This document shows positions 35,090-47,158 of a DNA stretch of 64,000 nucleotides, in pieces. The stretch is from Symbiodinium natans. Lineage: Eukaryota > Sar > Dinophyceae > Suessiales > Symbiodiniaceae. Position 1 is the stretch's first letter. Every line of letters starts with the position of its first letter. Under the pieces are notes generated by a model. The model made no database searches, was not told the origin of the DNA, and saw only the letters and a program-made list of their open reading frames with translations. Made by a program: the position numbers and the translations under genes. Location of the stretch: the NCBI GenBank assembly GCA_905221605.1, contig CAJNDS010002828.1, positions 67,501 through 131,500 of the forward strand, in the 5' to 3' direction.

Positions 35090-35615
35090 TGTAGCACTCG
35101 CCGCAGCGTCCATCGCACGGGCGGGGACGGCCTGGCCGCGAGCACGCTCCTCCCCCGTCCACGCCGGCTGGGATCCAAGACGACGCTCCCCAGCTTCCAG
35201 CCGAGACCACTGCCCACCCACTGCGGCGTGGGTTGACGCTTCAAAGTATTCCAACCCAAGTCCGCGGCACGCTGCGCACGGCCTACCGGCAGGTTTCCAG
35301 CTCATCGCTGATGCTCCCACGCCTGCGAGGCCGGAAGTCCGGCCGGAAACTCTTCTACTTCGTTACTGCTGATGCGGCCTTGCGTGTGCCTGCGCCCGAT
35401 GCGCTGGCCGTACTGACGAGGAGGCTCGTGCAGCTAGGGCATCAGTGCTCGTTCATTTGGGCGAGTTGTCCGCTGGGCGTGCCCTCGTTTCCGAGCCTCT
35501 CTCGCCCGGCACCCCCGAGACACTGCGCGAGCTGCAGGTCCCTAGCTGCAGACCGCAAGCCCCGTATGCGCCGCTCGGGGGAGACCTGCTTGCGTTCCAG
35601 CCGGAAATCAACACG
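35090..35615 (+). pseudogene. retroelement N-terminal fragment of the same family
   Basis: Reads RALVSEPLSPGTPETLRELQ and then APYAPLGGDLLAFQPE, a segment I associate with the region upstream of the reverse transcriptase in this dinoflagellate family. It stops abruptly near 35615, where a minus-strand fragment begins, giving a sharp head-on junction. It cannot be the missing 5' part of the 33.6-34.5 kb copy, because it lies downstream of it. Confidence 0.55.
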
Positions 35616-36400
35616 CAAGGCTTCGTACGGAATGTTATCACAACCAGGGCTTTTCCCTGAGGCATGGTCCAATTCATCATGTGAGAACGGCATGCATGTT
35701 TGACAGGCGTGCATACGACCCGAGCGGATGCGTGCAATGCGTCGCTGAATACGGACGGGACGCATGACTCAGATCAAACCTAACCTAAGAAGGCACCATG
35801 TTGGAATTGTTCACTCCACGCGGCCAGGCAGGCGTGCCGATCCTCCGGCGACGCACATGAATCTGGAGAAGGGGCTGGAGGCAACCGGGTCGAGTTGTGG
35901 CCAAACCTTCGTCGAATGGCGCTGGCAGCTGCACGCGGGCAATTGGATTGCAGATTCTCTACTTTAGAAATCCAGTTTAACCAAAATATACCAAAATGTT
36001 TTTTTAGTCTTACGGACAACACGATGAAAATTATTGCGGGCATCCCTGAAACGCGCTTCATTTTCAAGGTTAGGGTTTCGACGTCGCTCACGCCACGCAG
36101 CATTGCGGCGTATAAGTGCATCAAAGCATGAATCGTTCCCAAGGTCGATTACGGTTGGAAGTAAGACGATAATGTCCAACATCGGCAGACCAAAGCAGCG
36201 TCAACAGTTCGTTGTACAGTGCGCCCAACGCGTTTCTAGCAGCTTCGACCGGGAGTGGGGACGCATTGACCAACACATTGACACGGTTGGACCACTCGGC
36301 AAGGTCAGCACGTCGCGTTGCAATAAGTGCCAATTGCGAACTTGTAAACGAGCGCGGGGCGGCTGCGGTGGCTGAGAAATCGCCGATTTGCTCAACGTAA
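35612..36400 (-). pseudogene. LINE-type fragment, linker and RT start
   Basis: Minus-strand fragments read RRADLAEWSNRVNVL, then RRNAAWRERRRNP, ARFRDARNNFHRVVRKTKKT and FW, followed by HDELDHASGKSPGCDNIPYE. This is the linker between endonuclease and reverse transcriptase (RNAAWR...F..VR...FW) and the SAPGPDGIPYE motif that opens the RT. Frames are broken in several places. Confidence 0.7.
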
Positions 36401-37039
36401 TGCTGATGGCAAAGTGATCGCTACTCTACAACGGGCAACATGTAGCGGAGCTGCCATGGCAACTTTCGGAGTTGTGTGCATCAACGCATGCAATGATTCC
36501 TGGTGTTACAATGACCAGGTCCGGGGCCGCACCAGCACGATGCGTCGGAGAATTCCGAGGGTTTTTTTTTTTTTCCGCGCCTTTTTGCGTCCGCCGCAGT
36601 CAGGGTCGGGGCGGTCGAGTCCACGGGTCCCCTTCGAAGGCCCGGGGAAGGGACCTAGGCCGCTGGGCAGACGGCTTGGTGCCGGGACCTCGCTCTCGCT
36701 CCAGCGGGCGTCAGCCAGGAGCTCGTGCAAGGCTGGGGGCGTGCCAGCAGCACAGGGCTCAGACGGGACGGGGAGCTCGAGGAAGGTTGCCGCAAGCGCG
36801 CTCTGCGCAGCGACGGAAATGATGCCACTCCACCGGAGGACCCAAGCAGCCTGGGCAGGAGCCCTCAACGCGGCGGGGGTGCCGGCCGCCCGCGCACGAG
36901 CAAGGAGGCGCACGAGGGTGCAGATGACAAGTTAAAAGCCGAACCCAGGACAGCGGGTGCAAAAAGGAGCGAAAAAAATAGAGCAAAGAAAAAAAACAAT
37001 TTCGACGCAGCTCCGATCTGCAGCCCTCGGTGAAGACGC

Positions 37040-37890
37040 ATGTTCACGCTTGTACTCGTTTACATGAACTTGATGACGCCGCATCGAGATTGTCAAAGAT
37101 TGTCGACCACGGCTTGACACAGGCGCGGCCAGGGGCTGACTTCGCGCGGCCACTGCCATCCGAGCTGCGACGCAGCGGAAACGGCCCTGAACTGCATTGC
37201 CGCTTGGTCGTGTTCGGGCTTGAGGTCGGGGGCCGACGGGGAACCCAAGCGTTCATGCCGCGATGCGCTCCTCCGCAGCCGCCGCGTATGATCGCGCGTA
37301 TGTCGCCCGCTGGAGTGGCCTCATCGCCGCTGCAGCGCAGCGCCGATTCCCGGCGCGTGGCTTATTCTTGAAAACAATTTCGTGCATCATTCCTTCGATT
37401 CGACCCAGGATGCCCATACGCGGCATGACGATCGACTACGGCCGCGGTAGGGCACAGTAGCGCAACAGCGGCCACGCAGCCTGCAGGTCCGGTACGGTGG
37501 GGTCGCCCGTGTTCAACACTCCGGGCCGCGAGGGCGCGCTGGACGAATACATCTGTGCCAAAGGGAGTGCCGAGGACGATGCCACGCAAGTGCGCCTGAA
37601 CGAACTCAGGGCTGCCGATCGGGACGCCCAAGGCGACAAGGCCGCGGGAGGCTGGTTCAAGCGAGAGGTCGCCGCGTGTGGGGCACGCCCATCATGCCCA
37701 TCTGGGGGGATGCCAGCCTCATTCCAAATGGCCGTCTTAGCAAGGTTGAGGCACAGGTGTGCGTGCACCACCCTCAGCTTGAGTGATGACATGTGTTTCA
37801 GCACCTGCGGACCACGCATAGGTAGATGGCACCGCGTACCACGGCGGCGAACTTGGTCGCCGGCATGCAAGCTGGCACAGCAGTTTGCTG
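37040..37890 (-). pseudogene. non-LTR-like RT fragment, C-terminal part
   Basis: Reads AHLCLNLAKTAIWNEAGIPP, then, after a frame shift, GVPIGSPEFVQAHLRG, then VPDLQAAWPLLRYCALPRP. The motifs K.TR.WN, VLG.P.G...FV and LQ.AW.LL..CA.PR follow the FLDD motif in the same family as the plus-strand copy at 33.6-34.5 kb. Its palm domain is missing. Confidence 0.68.
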
Positions 37891-37944
37891 CCCCCTTTGC
37901 ATTAGGGTTGGTTACTGCCCTCGGGGTCAGGCCGAGGATTTATC

Positions 37945-38945
37945 TGGATAAATCCCCTGGGGTCTGAGGGTAATGTTGGTTTTTTTTTTTTTGGCTTGAG
38001 GCCTTTGGCATTTCTGATTTGGGCGTATTCGGTTCAAATCCACGCCATCATCGGAGAGACGTCGGAGAGCACATGAATGGGATAAAACCCCAGGGCCCGA
38101 CCCCTGCCAATGACCTCTCTTTTTCTGCCTCCACACCCCAGGCATCAAGAATGTCAAACTTGGAATGCTAGGATTATGAAAGGGCAAGGAATAGGCATTT
38201 ATAGGCTCACAGCTTTAAGGTGGAGGGTTTCGGCATCGTGGGCTTAGGTGAGCGGATCGGAATAAGTCTGGGTAAGGTCGGGGAGTGGGGGGGTGGTGTT
38301 TGAGAAAACTGCTCCAGAATAAATTCCCTGGGGCCTGACCCTGAGCTCAAGACCACCAGGACTTCACCCAGACCCAGCTCCGGCAGCAACAACGGAGGGC
38401 GGGTTCACCCAAAACACGCCCAAAAAGCATCCAGATAAATTCCCTATGGCCTTACCCCCGAGTGGAGCCTCTGGGACTTTAGCATTCAGCTGTGGTTTAC
38501 GCCATATTCCTCAGATTCGTAGGGATGAGTCGGAATGAGGTCGGCACTATGTGTTTGAGAAAACAACAACCCCAGAAGAAACTCCCTGGGGCCTGACCCT
38601 AAGGTCAGACCACCAGGACTTCACCCGGACCGTGGCGGCGGAAGGCGGGTTCACCCAAAACACGCCCCAGGGCATACTCTTGTTTCAGGTAACATGAACT
38701 GATGCACAAATCGTGTATGATGCTGATGCTAGATGCCACTCCCTTCACGAACCAGGCGCCGGATAAATACCCAGGCTCGACCTTCAATACAAACCCTTGT
38801 TGTCTGACAGAACATACAACGATGATCCTCCATCTCTAACTCATCTAACCCCGCGCGAGCTGGATAAATTCCCAGCGGGCCATGACAGAACACTCTGGAT
38901 AAAACCCCTAGCTCAGGATAAATCTTCGGGCCTGAGCCACCCGTT
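37945..38945. repeat. recurring ATAAAT-CCC-GGGGCCTGACCC repeat
   Basis: A core of the form ATAAATTCCCTGGGGCCTGA recurs at least seven times with variation (near 37951, 38320, 38434, 38575, 38763, 38864 and 38896-38925). Two copies sit in a longer duplicated block, 38318-38425 and 38566-38670, that also shares CCACCAGGACTTCACCC and GGCGGGTTCACCCAAAACAC, about 250 bp apart. Confidence 0.8.
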
Positions 38946-38949
38946 TAAT

Positions 38950-40375
38950 CTTGGGGGCAAGCAACCTATATCCTTTCCCAAGGCGTCCACAGCAGTACGC
39001 ACTCGCGAGCCGCGTTGGGGCCGAGGCTTTGATCCATGAAGTTCAGGCTCGCTGCTGTGCCCTCACCTCACAGTTGTGTCACTTGATGCCGCCGCCTACG
39101 ATGGCAGACGGTCTGGCGAAAGCTGAAGGATGTTCCGGAAGCATCGGCGCTCCTGCCGTTCGTGCGTCTGTGGCTGGGCCGCACGTCCGCTTGTTGTTGG
39201 CAACAAGGCGTGCACATGCGCCGTTCAGCTTAGGCTTGCGTGCAGGCTTGCGGGGTTTGCAACTTGACATCCGACCTGACCTTGGTAAGCGCATCCTCGC
39301 ATTTTTGGACAGCACCACATAAGCATGGCCGGGTTTGAGACTTGTCACGGGGCAGAACATCCATCAACGACCGGGTCAGCGTGTTCGGGCCGGGAGCGTG
39401 CGTGGAGGGCGTCGAGGGCAGAAGCAGGCGCGAGCTGCGCCAGCGTGGAAAGCCGCGCGGCAACATTGCGCCATGTCTGGGGCATCTCGCGCGCGGACGG
39501 CAGCAGCGACTCGCATGCGGCGGCAGCGCTAAACGTGTCTGACAACGTCTGAGCCCATCTCAACGCCGCAGGCTAGCTGCAATTTTTCCATGTGAGCCCG
39601 ATGCTTGCGGTCGACCGCCAGGTCTAAGGCAAGGCCCGGCTGTTGGTTGCTTTTTGTCTCGTGAGATCGGCCAGTTATCCGGGTCGGAAGCCCAGCGTAC
39701 GTGGCAGGGGGAAAGCCAAGGGACGGAATTGTATTAATGAACGAGTGAGCGAATTTATGAACGGCCCAAAAGTGCGCATATTGAATTGAATTGTAAGATC
39801 TTGGAATGTTGGGAAAATGCGTTAAAATGCGGCAGTTTTCATGCACTTCTTTTATTTGGATTCATAAACTACATGCTAAAGACAAATTAAATTACGGGAT
39901 TGCGCAAGCTCACTTGTACACCCACGAAGATATCACGAAGATAATACGCTAAAAGACCACAATTACATAGTAAAAACCGATGCCCGGGACATGAGCGCGT
40001 GCCGGCAGGGCGGCGGCATGAGCGAACAGCTCCATAGCTTCAGCATTGGAGTAAAAGCTTCAAGCGCAGCGCCGTGGCCACAGGTCCTGCTGCAAGCCGG
40101 ACCAGGCGCTCAGGTTCGTATGCCAGAAGTTCGGCCAGTAGTGGCGAGCGTGGTTGCGGAGGTCGCCGCTCCGGGTCGGTCAGCGCACGCCAAGTGATCT
40201 CTGCATTTTTTCTTTTTGACGCCGCTCTGCGATGTGTGACTCATTTTTGTCTTTTGCGTCCCGCCACTTAAGCCGTCCATCAAGCACCGGTGTCAAACAA
40301 TTTGTGTAATGTTTTTGCAACCGGGCCCCTAGCACCGCCCACCGATGTTGGTCACTTTTCGTGCGTCAGCCTTCC
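38950..40375. other. no recognisable gene
   Basis: GC-rich frames at 39079-39563 are open on both strands; the minus frame reads WRNVAARLSTLAQLAPASAL, but no family is recognised. From 39720 the sequence becomes AT-rich and non-coding in appearance. Confidence 0.4.
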
Positions 40376-40378
40376 ATG

Positions 40379-40425
40379 TTGTGATATGTTGTGATATGTT
40401 GTGATATGTTGTGATATGTTGTGTT
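40379..40425. repeat. 10-bp tandem repeat TTGTGATATG
   Basis: Four and a half perfect copies of a 10-mer. Confidence 0.95.
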
Positions 40426-40429
40426 GACC

Positions 40430-42839
40430 GGTTTCCGGTCAGTGGCTGGTAGGGTGAAGCCGACTCACACGGGAGGGATCATCCCAGCGAGGCATCTCCA
40501 AGCTCTAGAAGGGGAGCGGCCAGCACGCGGCAGCAGGCAAAGTGGCGGGGAAGCGTCGTGGCTTCACGCAGGACGTGCTCAGACAGATAGCAGTTCATGG
40601 GCAAGCCTAACGTGCTCAACTCGAAAATCAACAAACGCATCGCAAGATGTGGTGCACACAAGCTCGGCCAGAACGGGCATCCCATATGGTTGAGCAAGCT
40701 ATGCAAGCTCGACATGAGAACCTTGGAGTTGCAAAGAGCGGCGTCTTGCAACTACAAAAAGACTGCCGGGGACAGCCGTTTTGGTTCGTTGCTGCGCTTT
40801 TGGGGGCGGCATTGCAAACACGACGACCCATCACCTTTGTGTGTCTGCGTGGTTTAGCACTCTTGTTGCGCCGCGCCCAGAATTGCTCCACAGATGCTTA
40901 CCAGCGCGGATGTCGATGCCTGCCTTTTTTGTTGGTCCTCCTTCTGATATCCAATGGTGCATGCCTTGGCGCCGCATATTACCTCTTTGGAACATGACAG
41001 CGTTGCGATGTTGGAAAGCTTTGCGTCGCCCAAGGTGAGCCAACCTGGACGACTTTGATCGACTTTGCATGCGTAGTTTCGCATATCATGCTGCCACCTC
41101 ACCGGATGCAAGGAGGATTGGACGAGCTTTGGGGTCCGATTGAGAGACCTAAGCCGAAACAGTTTACGATTTTCCGTCTTTGCTGTTACTGCTGCAAATC
41201 TGCCTTGTGACCAACACAAGGCAGCGACCTCCAGTATGACTTCACAGTGTGTTTTTCTTGAATTTGGTGCTAGCCATCGGACAGTTGGAGCAAGAATGTT
41301 ATTTGCGAGAAACTCGCCCAACTGGACGACACGCAGGCGATGTCGCACACCGGGCTATCTGTGTTGAACACATTTTTTATCATCTGCCATTTGTCGAAGC
41401 AAGGCCGTTTATCCCTAGTGTTGGTATGCCTTTCCTGAATGCATTGCATGGATTGATGTCAGAGAAGGGTACCAGTCCTTGCACACATGCCGAATGATGT
41501 TGAGCTGCTGTCATGTCGGCAACGCTTTCATGCTCATCGGAGCTCAGTTCTGCATGAGTTTTTCATGACCCGCATGCATAAGAACCTACACCTGGACTTA
41601 CTTCATATTTGTTCCTATTTAGTACTATTCAGTGGTCACAATCCCTCCCGTCCCGTACTGCGTACTGTGACAACCCCAGCTACTCACACTTAGCCGCTAG
41701 CCACTAGCAGCCAAAAAGCTTCCTACCGCTTCTTCCACGCCGCAGCGGCGGCACCGGAACTACAGTCAAAAACTACAGTTCGCGATGGAGCTGTCCACAA
41801 GAAGCCACACATTGTACAAGTCGGTCCAGGTTGCAAGGGAGTTCTTGATGACAGGCACATCGAAACCCCAAAGAAGCTTCCTACGAGCTCTTGCCCAGCC
41901 CACCATGCAAAACACCACGGAGAAAGCCCCTTGGCAATGTCTGACACAGGCACCACGTTATGTTCCAGCGCGTAGAAAGGCGAACTTCTTTGCACAACTG
42001 ATTCAACGCTGTTCCAGTCCACCTCGCATCGCTGCTCTTGGCGGCAAGGGTGCCGCCGCAGGGGGATACGTGTTGCTAATTTAATGCCAGCCATCCCACC
42101 AAGATCATGTCTGATTTTGAACACGAAGCCTTGGTTTTTGCATGACCCCGTAGCATTACCAAATCATGGTGAGATTGAAGATTGGTACGCCATTGATCAA
42201 TTCATCTCGTCGTGAATGGATGTGCCGTTAAACTATCTCTTCGTAATTCGACTCCGCGATTAAAATTTAGCCCAGGCTGCTCCAACGCACGAAACATCAC
42301 AAAACACAACAGCAGACTCTTGACGAAAAGAACCTGCAGATTCTGCTCTGTGATGCCCTCGAGGTAGTCGGACAGTAGCCCTGACAACTGGCGCACCGCC
42401 CACCTGCCCAGCGCGTGGTCTGATTATCTCTGCATGCAAATTCGGAACAACGCCTTTTGAGAGCCATTGGGAAACCATCCCGATGCCGGGAAATGAAGCC
42501 AACATGGGTACGACATGCCCAACAAAAAACGTAGCATCATGAAGCTAGCTCTTGCAACTTGGTACGCAAGCTACTTATAACCGCTTGTTTGCCGTGTCAT
42601 TGTGGTAACGCGAAATTGCTCTAAGCTCAAGATTCAACCTACACAACGTTTGACAAACCAAAATGCTGCTGTGTGAATCTAGGGTTCGGGTTGTGCATGA
42701 CAATGCGGGGCTTGATGATGTATGGTATTGAGCCAGCATCTGCACATGCAACGATTCAGAGAGACACCATTGCTGCGGAATTCCCAAGCAGCGCTTGCAC
42801 TTGAGGTTACGGAAATGTTGGCGTCTAACATCTGGTTTC
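40430..42839. other. no recognisable gene
   Basis: No frame with a domain or splice structure could be supported on either strand. Confidence 0.45.
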
Positions 42840-42849
42840 TCAAGGGCAA

Positions 42850-43250
42850 GCCCGACAAACGATAGCTTCGTACAAAGCGGCTTTTCGCAAAAAAGAAGGT
42901 TTTAGAGAAAGCAGAAAAGACTCTTTCGAGAAACATCGTTTTTCGGAAATGCTTGTTCCCGTGTGCAACACCACGTACAAAGGTCCCTTGTCGCAAAAAT
43001 GTTCGTTTCTGTTCCTAATGTTGTTTTCTGATCTAAAAATTATGTTCTGTGAAAAACATGGCTTCTCGAACAGACTACACGCGCACCGCCGCAAAAAAGA
43101 ATGGTGTTTTCGCAAAGTGGCTGTGCGCGAAACAAGTCACTTCTGGTTTTTCGAACAGACTGCGTGCCCAGCACCTCGAGAAGAGTCACTTCTCGCAAAA
43201 AGTTGTTCCAAAAAAGATGCTTTTCGGGACAATTTTCCCCGCCCGTAGTA
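42850..43250. repeat. degenerate AT-rich repeat array
   Basis: Segments such as TTCGAACAGACT, CGCAAAAAAG, GTGTTTTCGCAAAG and AAGTCACTTCT recur in shuffled, imperfect order with spacings of about 35-60 bp. For example TCGAACAGACT occurs near 43065 and 43155, and GTCACTTCT near 43135 and 43182. It looks like an old satellite. Confidence 0.55.
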
Positions 43251-43259
43251 TCAAAGACA

Positions 43260-44357
43260 CCCCATACGCCAGCACAGGCCCCATCTCCCACACAATTTGG
43301 GTCACGAGCTGCCCTGAAAGCAAGCTAAATCAAAAACTCACATACATAGCGAATGAAACAAAAGCGTCCCAACCCGCTTGCCCAGAGAAACCACGAAAGC
43401 AGAACCGGGCGAGAAGCAAAGGGGCAACGCGAACAAATGTAACCGTTCAAGCAAGGAATGAAGAAGTGGGACAAAGCGGGGAGTGGGCTCAATAGCCAAA
43501 ATTTTCACGAAGACTCCTGATCCGCACGTGCAGCTACCGCCATGGTCAGAACTTGGCACAAATATGCGCAAAACGCTGAAGTAATCTTTCAAAACTTGAG
43601 AGGCGATCGTAGATCCTGGACTGCCCTCGCACAACACATCCTGTAGAGCTGAAGGAAAACTTCGGTCTCCTATCAACCCTGCACCCTGCAGCCCAATTAG
43701 ACCACGAAGTCCATGCCTTCTCGACCACAGGAACCAAGGAACCAAGGAACACTTGCAAGATATGCGGGATATACATACCGGATGTGAGATCGTTGGCGCA
43801 TAAAGCTGCGGGCTTGGGAGCAGCAACACCCAGCCGCGCTCCGCCCTCGAGTTCTTTACCGTCCGGGTCCCCTGCACGTCATGATTGAGGGTTCTGAGGC
43901 TTCAGCAGCTTCGGCTCAGGCTTGATGAGGTGGGCTTTGACGTACAAACTTTTCAGGACTGCTTGAACCCTGCCCCTAAGGGTCCCTCGGCACCCTTGAC
44001 ATGTGTGAATCGCAACACCCGTGTGCGTTCTGTGGCGCGTCTGCTACAAGCAGATTGAAAGCGAGGGTGTGGAAACGTATCTGCAGAGCCATAAGCTTAC
44101 ACTCTAGACTCCTAGTGCCTGCGTCTGTGCTCGAACTCGTGTTTTCATACGAGTGGTTACGAATGTATTAAGATAATCCTCGCCGACAACCGACACCATG
44201 AAAAATAAATCCATGAAGTCCGCCTGTTGCTCGGACCGGAAAGTGGGCTCGGAATTGGTTTATGTTCATGCGGATCATGCTAAATACGACAAAATCTTCC
44301 GTCCCCTTCGCCGCACTTTTCATAAGCTTGCACTCGTGTTAGCGTGTCTGGCTTGCG
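43260..44357. other. no recognisable gene
   Basis: A minus frame at 43338-43877 is open but has no recognisable motif. Nothing regulatory was recognised downstream of the nucleoside hydrolase. Confidence 0.45.
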
Positions 44358-45659
44358 CTAGCGGTCACAAGCAGCTGACGATAAGAAGGTGTACATCTCA
44401 GTGTAGGCACTGGGCTTCGTCAGATTGAAGGACGCTGACACCGTCCTGAAGTGTGTCTCTCCCTTTCCCGACTTTCCAGCATCTTTGGGCTGCACGAGCC
44501 GTCCGAAATTGTCCCAAGCTGTGACAACGGCAAGCTGTGTGGTTCCTTGGTCCAAGAACAGGTGGGGCTTCAGCACATATGCTGTCGCAGCAGAGTCCCA
44601 AAGCCGCATAAAAGGGCTAGCAGCAATGGACTTGGTAAAGGCTTGCTTTAACGCCGTCTGGATCTCGGGATATGCACAATTTGCTTTGTCTTCTGCCTTC
44701 AAAGAATTCATGAACTCGCAACTGTCATCGTTGCAAAGAGGGAGCTTGTTGCAAAGGTCGAGTGGGATCAAATGTATGGGAAATGTGGTCGTCTCCATCA
44801 CATACTTGGCCGCGAATGGATCCGCATAAACGTTCCACTCAGCATAGCTGTTCATGCCTCGGTATCCATGGCCTAGTCCGTGCTTTCCTGTACCATCGGT
44901 GTTTCCCGGCACGTTGACTGCACCAGCCATCCACACCAGCTCTTTGATCTTCTGAGGCAGCGAGGGGTCCTTCTTGAAGGCCATCTGCAGATTGGTCAAC
45001 GCTGCCACGTGCAGGATGGTGATGGAGCTTGGGCAAGCATCCTGCAAGGTTTTCACCAGCCATTCATCTCCATCGGGATAGTCCTGGTACTCCTTCCATG
45101 GAATGTCGAACTTCATGCTTTCAATTCCCGGGGTCTTGGCAAGGGTGTAAGTGTCACCTCTGTAGAGCCATGGGAATTGGTTGAAAATTCGGGCACGGGA
45201 AAGCAACAAGGGAATGTCCCCAATGCCAAGTGCTTGATGAAACTTGTAATTTACCACCATACTGTCGGGCAAGGTAGAGTCACCGTTCACCACAATGTCC
45301 CCCAACAACTCAATCTCACCAGCTTTGTGGGCGCGAGCCAATGCAGCAAGGGACAAGAAATCATCCAAGCATGCATCCTGAATGAAAATGACTTTTTTTG
45401 GCCCGGCCTTTCCACCACATTCCGGCCTTGCCGTAACACTGTCTGGCACGGTATCCTGGACAGCCAACTTGGCACTCCGCCGCTGGATGGCACTCAAGGC
45501 ACACTTGCTCGCCTCCTCTCCAGGGCTCTCAGGGCCTTCAAGACACTCATCTCCCCGCATCCAGGCAGACTCCGTAGGCTCCAATGCAGGTGTTGAGGTG
45601 CTTCCCACGTCAACAAGCAACGCGCAGAGGCTGAAACAAGCCATCCTCAACATTCGCAT
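44358..45659 (-). CDS. inosine-uridine-type nucleoside hydrolase, probably secreted
   Basis: A 433-codon intronless frame, counted from the ATG inside the motif MRMLRM; an upstream in-frame TTG at 45683 is not a credible start. The N-terminus has a hydrophobic stretch (MACFSLCALLVDV) suited to a signal peptide. The body matches the nucleoside hydrolase fold: a variant calcium/ribose motif IFIQDACLDDFLSLAAL in place of the usual D.D.G.DD, then HVAALTNLQMA, WMAGAVNVPGN and AEWNVYADPFAAKYV. The family splits N-ribosidic bonds of nucleosides to base and ribose, serving purine and pyrimidine salvage. Replacement of the first Asp/Gly positions in the metal motif is notable and could alter substrate choice or activity. 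The lack of introns suggests retroposition. Confidence 0.9.
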   Translation of the reverse strand: MRMLRMACFSLCALLVDVGSTSTPALEPTESAWMRGDECLEGPESPGEEASKCALSAIQRRSAKLAVQDTVPDSVTARPECGGKAGPKKVIFIQDACLDDFLSLAALARAHKAGEIELLGDIVVNGDSTLPDSMVVNYKFHQALGIGDIPLLLSRARIFNQFPWLYRGDTYTLAKTPGIESMKFDIPWKEYQDYPDGDEWLVKTLQDACPSSITILHVAALTNLQMAFKKDPSLPQKIKELVWMAGAVNVPGNTDGTGKHGLGHGYRGMNSYAEWNVYADPFAAKYVMETTTFPIHLIPLDLCNKLPLCNDDSCEFMNSLKAEDKANCAYPEIQTALKQAFTKSIAASPFMRLWDSAATAYVLKPHLFLDQGTTQLAVVTAWDNFGRLVQPKDAGKSGKGETHFRTVSASFNLTKPSAYTEMYTFLSSAACDR

Positions 45660-47150
45660 GGCGCCAGTGAGCACTTTGCACAAGCAAGAGTTTCTTACCT
45701 TTCTCTGTGAGGAAGAGACAAACGGCTAAGGATATACATACGGGTGCTTCGGATGCTTCGGTTGCTTTCACGTGGATGGGTGGATGCATACTGTGTTGTA
45801 CGGAATATAGGACTGGGGCTTGACCCGGGGAATTTGATGGTATTTCGGGGCATCGGTCACGGCTTTCCAGGAATGAAAATGAAACAAGCGCATTCGAAGA
45901 GCAAGCACCTGCGCTTCCCCAAATGCGTAAACCCCAACGCAACACAAAGAAAACAACAGCCTTGAAGCGGTTGGGTCCCATGTAATACCCCGGGAGTTAG
46001 GAGGAACCCCACGTCGCAAAGGATTCAATTCCAAAACAAACCTGTTAATGGAATTCCTGTCCTGTAGACAACCTTCGTTCGTGATCCAATACTAACATAA
46101 GAAAGGGCAAAAAGAATGTTGGTAAAAAGGCCAATTTCGTGAAGACAACACAGACGTGATGCAAACGGCCATTTTAAGTTATGGGCCATTGAACCCCAAC
46201 CAGCCTTCCGGTAGGCCAGCCTCCTTGATCATCATCGACCGTTTGACTTCTGGGATTCAGGCTTTGGGGGTGTTTAAGACAGCGGGTCGGCTGAATGATT
46301 GTCAAACCCGAAACCGTAACCCCTGCAAGCCAAAACCCTAGACCCTAGACGCTAAACATAGCGATGTTGCCCCACCCCCCGTGCCCCCCTCTGCCCCTTC
46401 CTGCCATCTCAAACGACCCTGCAGCATCCTGCAGCCCCAAAACATCCCTGCAAGGCGAAAGGCATCCTCAGCCAGGAAAAGGATCCGTCCTAGGCGGCCT
46501 CAGACTTGGCTTTAAGTTAAATGCGTAAGGAACATTACTGCTTCTTGCCGTAGACCAACTCTCGCACACAGGTCTTCTCCATCCAAACGGGCCCCTGATG
46601 GGACCATGGCAGATGGCGTCTCAGTCTTCTTTTTGTCCTGTTTGGACCGCTGCGGCTCGTAGCACTTGCGGCACATTCGAACGGCAAAGGAGCTCGGGAA
46701 CGCGTCGGTCAAGCCTGCTTGGTGTCCAGCTTTGTTGCGGGTACAGCTCCGCGGCCAAGTTCAGGGGCGGAGGATCGGAAACTTTAAACGCCGCTTTGCA
46801 CATGTTACTTTGCGTGCAGCATCCCCAAGAAACCACAAAAAAACCCAAAATCGTCCTGAGCTCTAGGATCCTAAACATGCGAGAACCCAAACATGAAGAC
46901 CTCCCATCCGAATAGGTCCAACGCTCGACATTCTTCTGAACACTATGCCCTAACACCCGAAACACCCACCTCCGAGCGCGAGAGCGTGGCGGCGGGCGCT
47001 GCTTCGCGAAAAGAGAAATGCCTGTTACCTTCAGATAGTCGTACATTATCAACTTTAGTTTGCATTTAAAAAAACATATCACAAAGACCTCGCCCTGGCC
47101 TCGCCCAAACAGAAACAATTCCTCAGGGCGGCGCAAAAAGAAGGCAATGC
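45660..47150. other. no recognisable gene
   Basis: No supported coding frame upstream of the nucleoside hydrolase. A CCCTAGA/CCCTAAA-like patch lies at about 46329-46355. Confidence 0.45.
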
Positions 47151-47158
47151 AACCTGAT

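Noticed and set aside
45660-45683. Upstream in-frame TTG as start of the nucleoside hydrolase
   Set aside because: TTG is not a plausible start in a eukaryotic nuclear gene; the ATG at 45659 gives a clean signal-peptide-like N-terminus.
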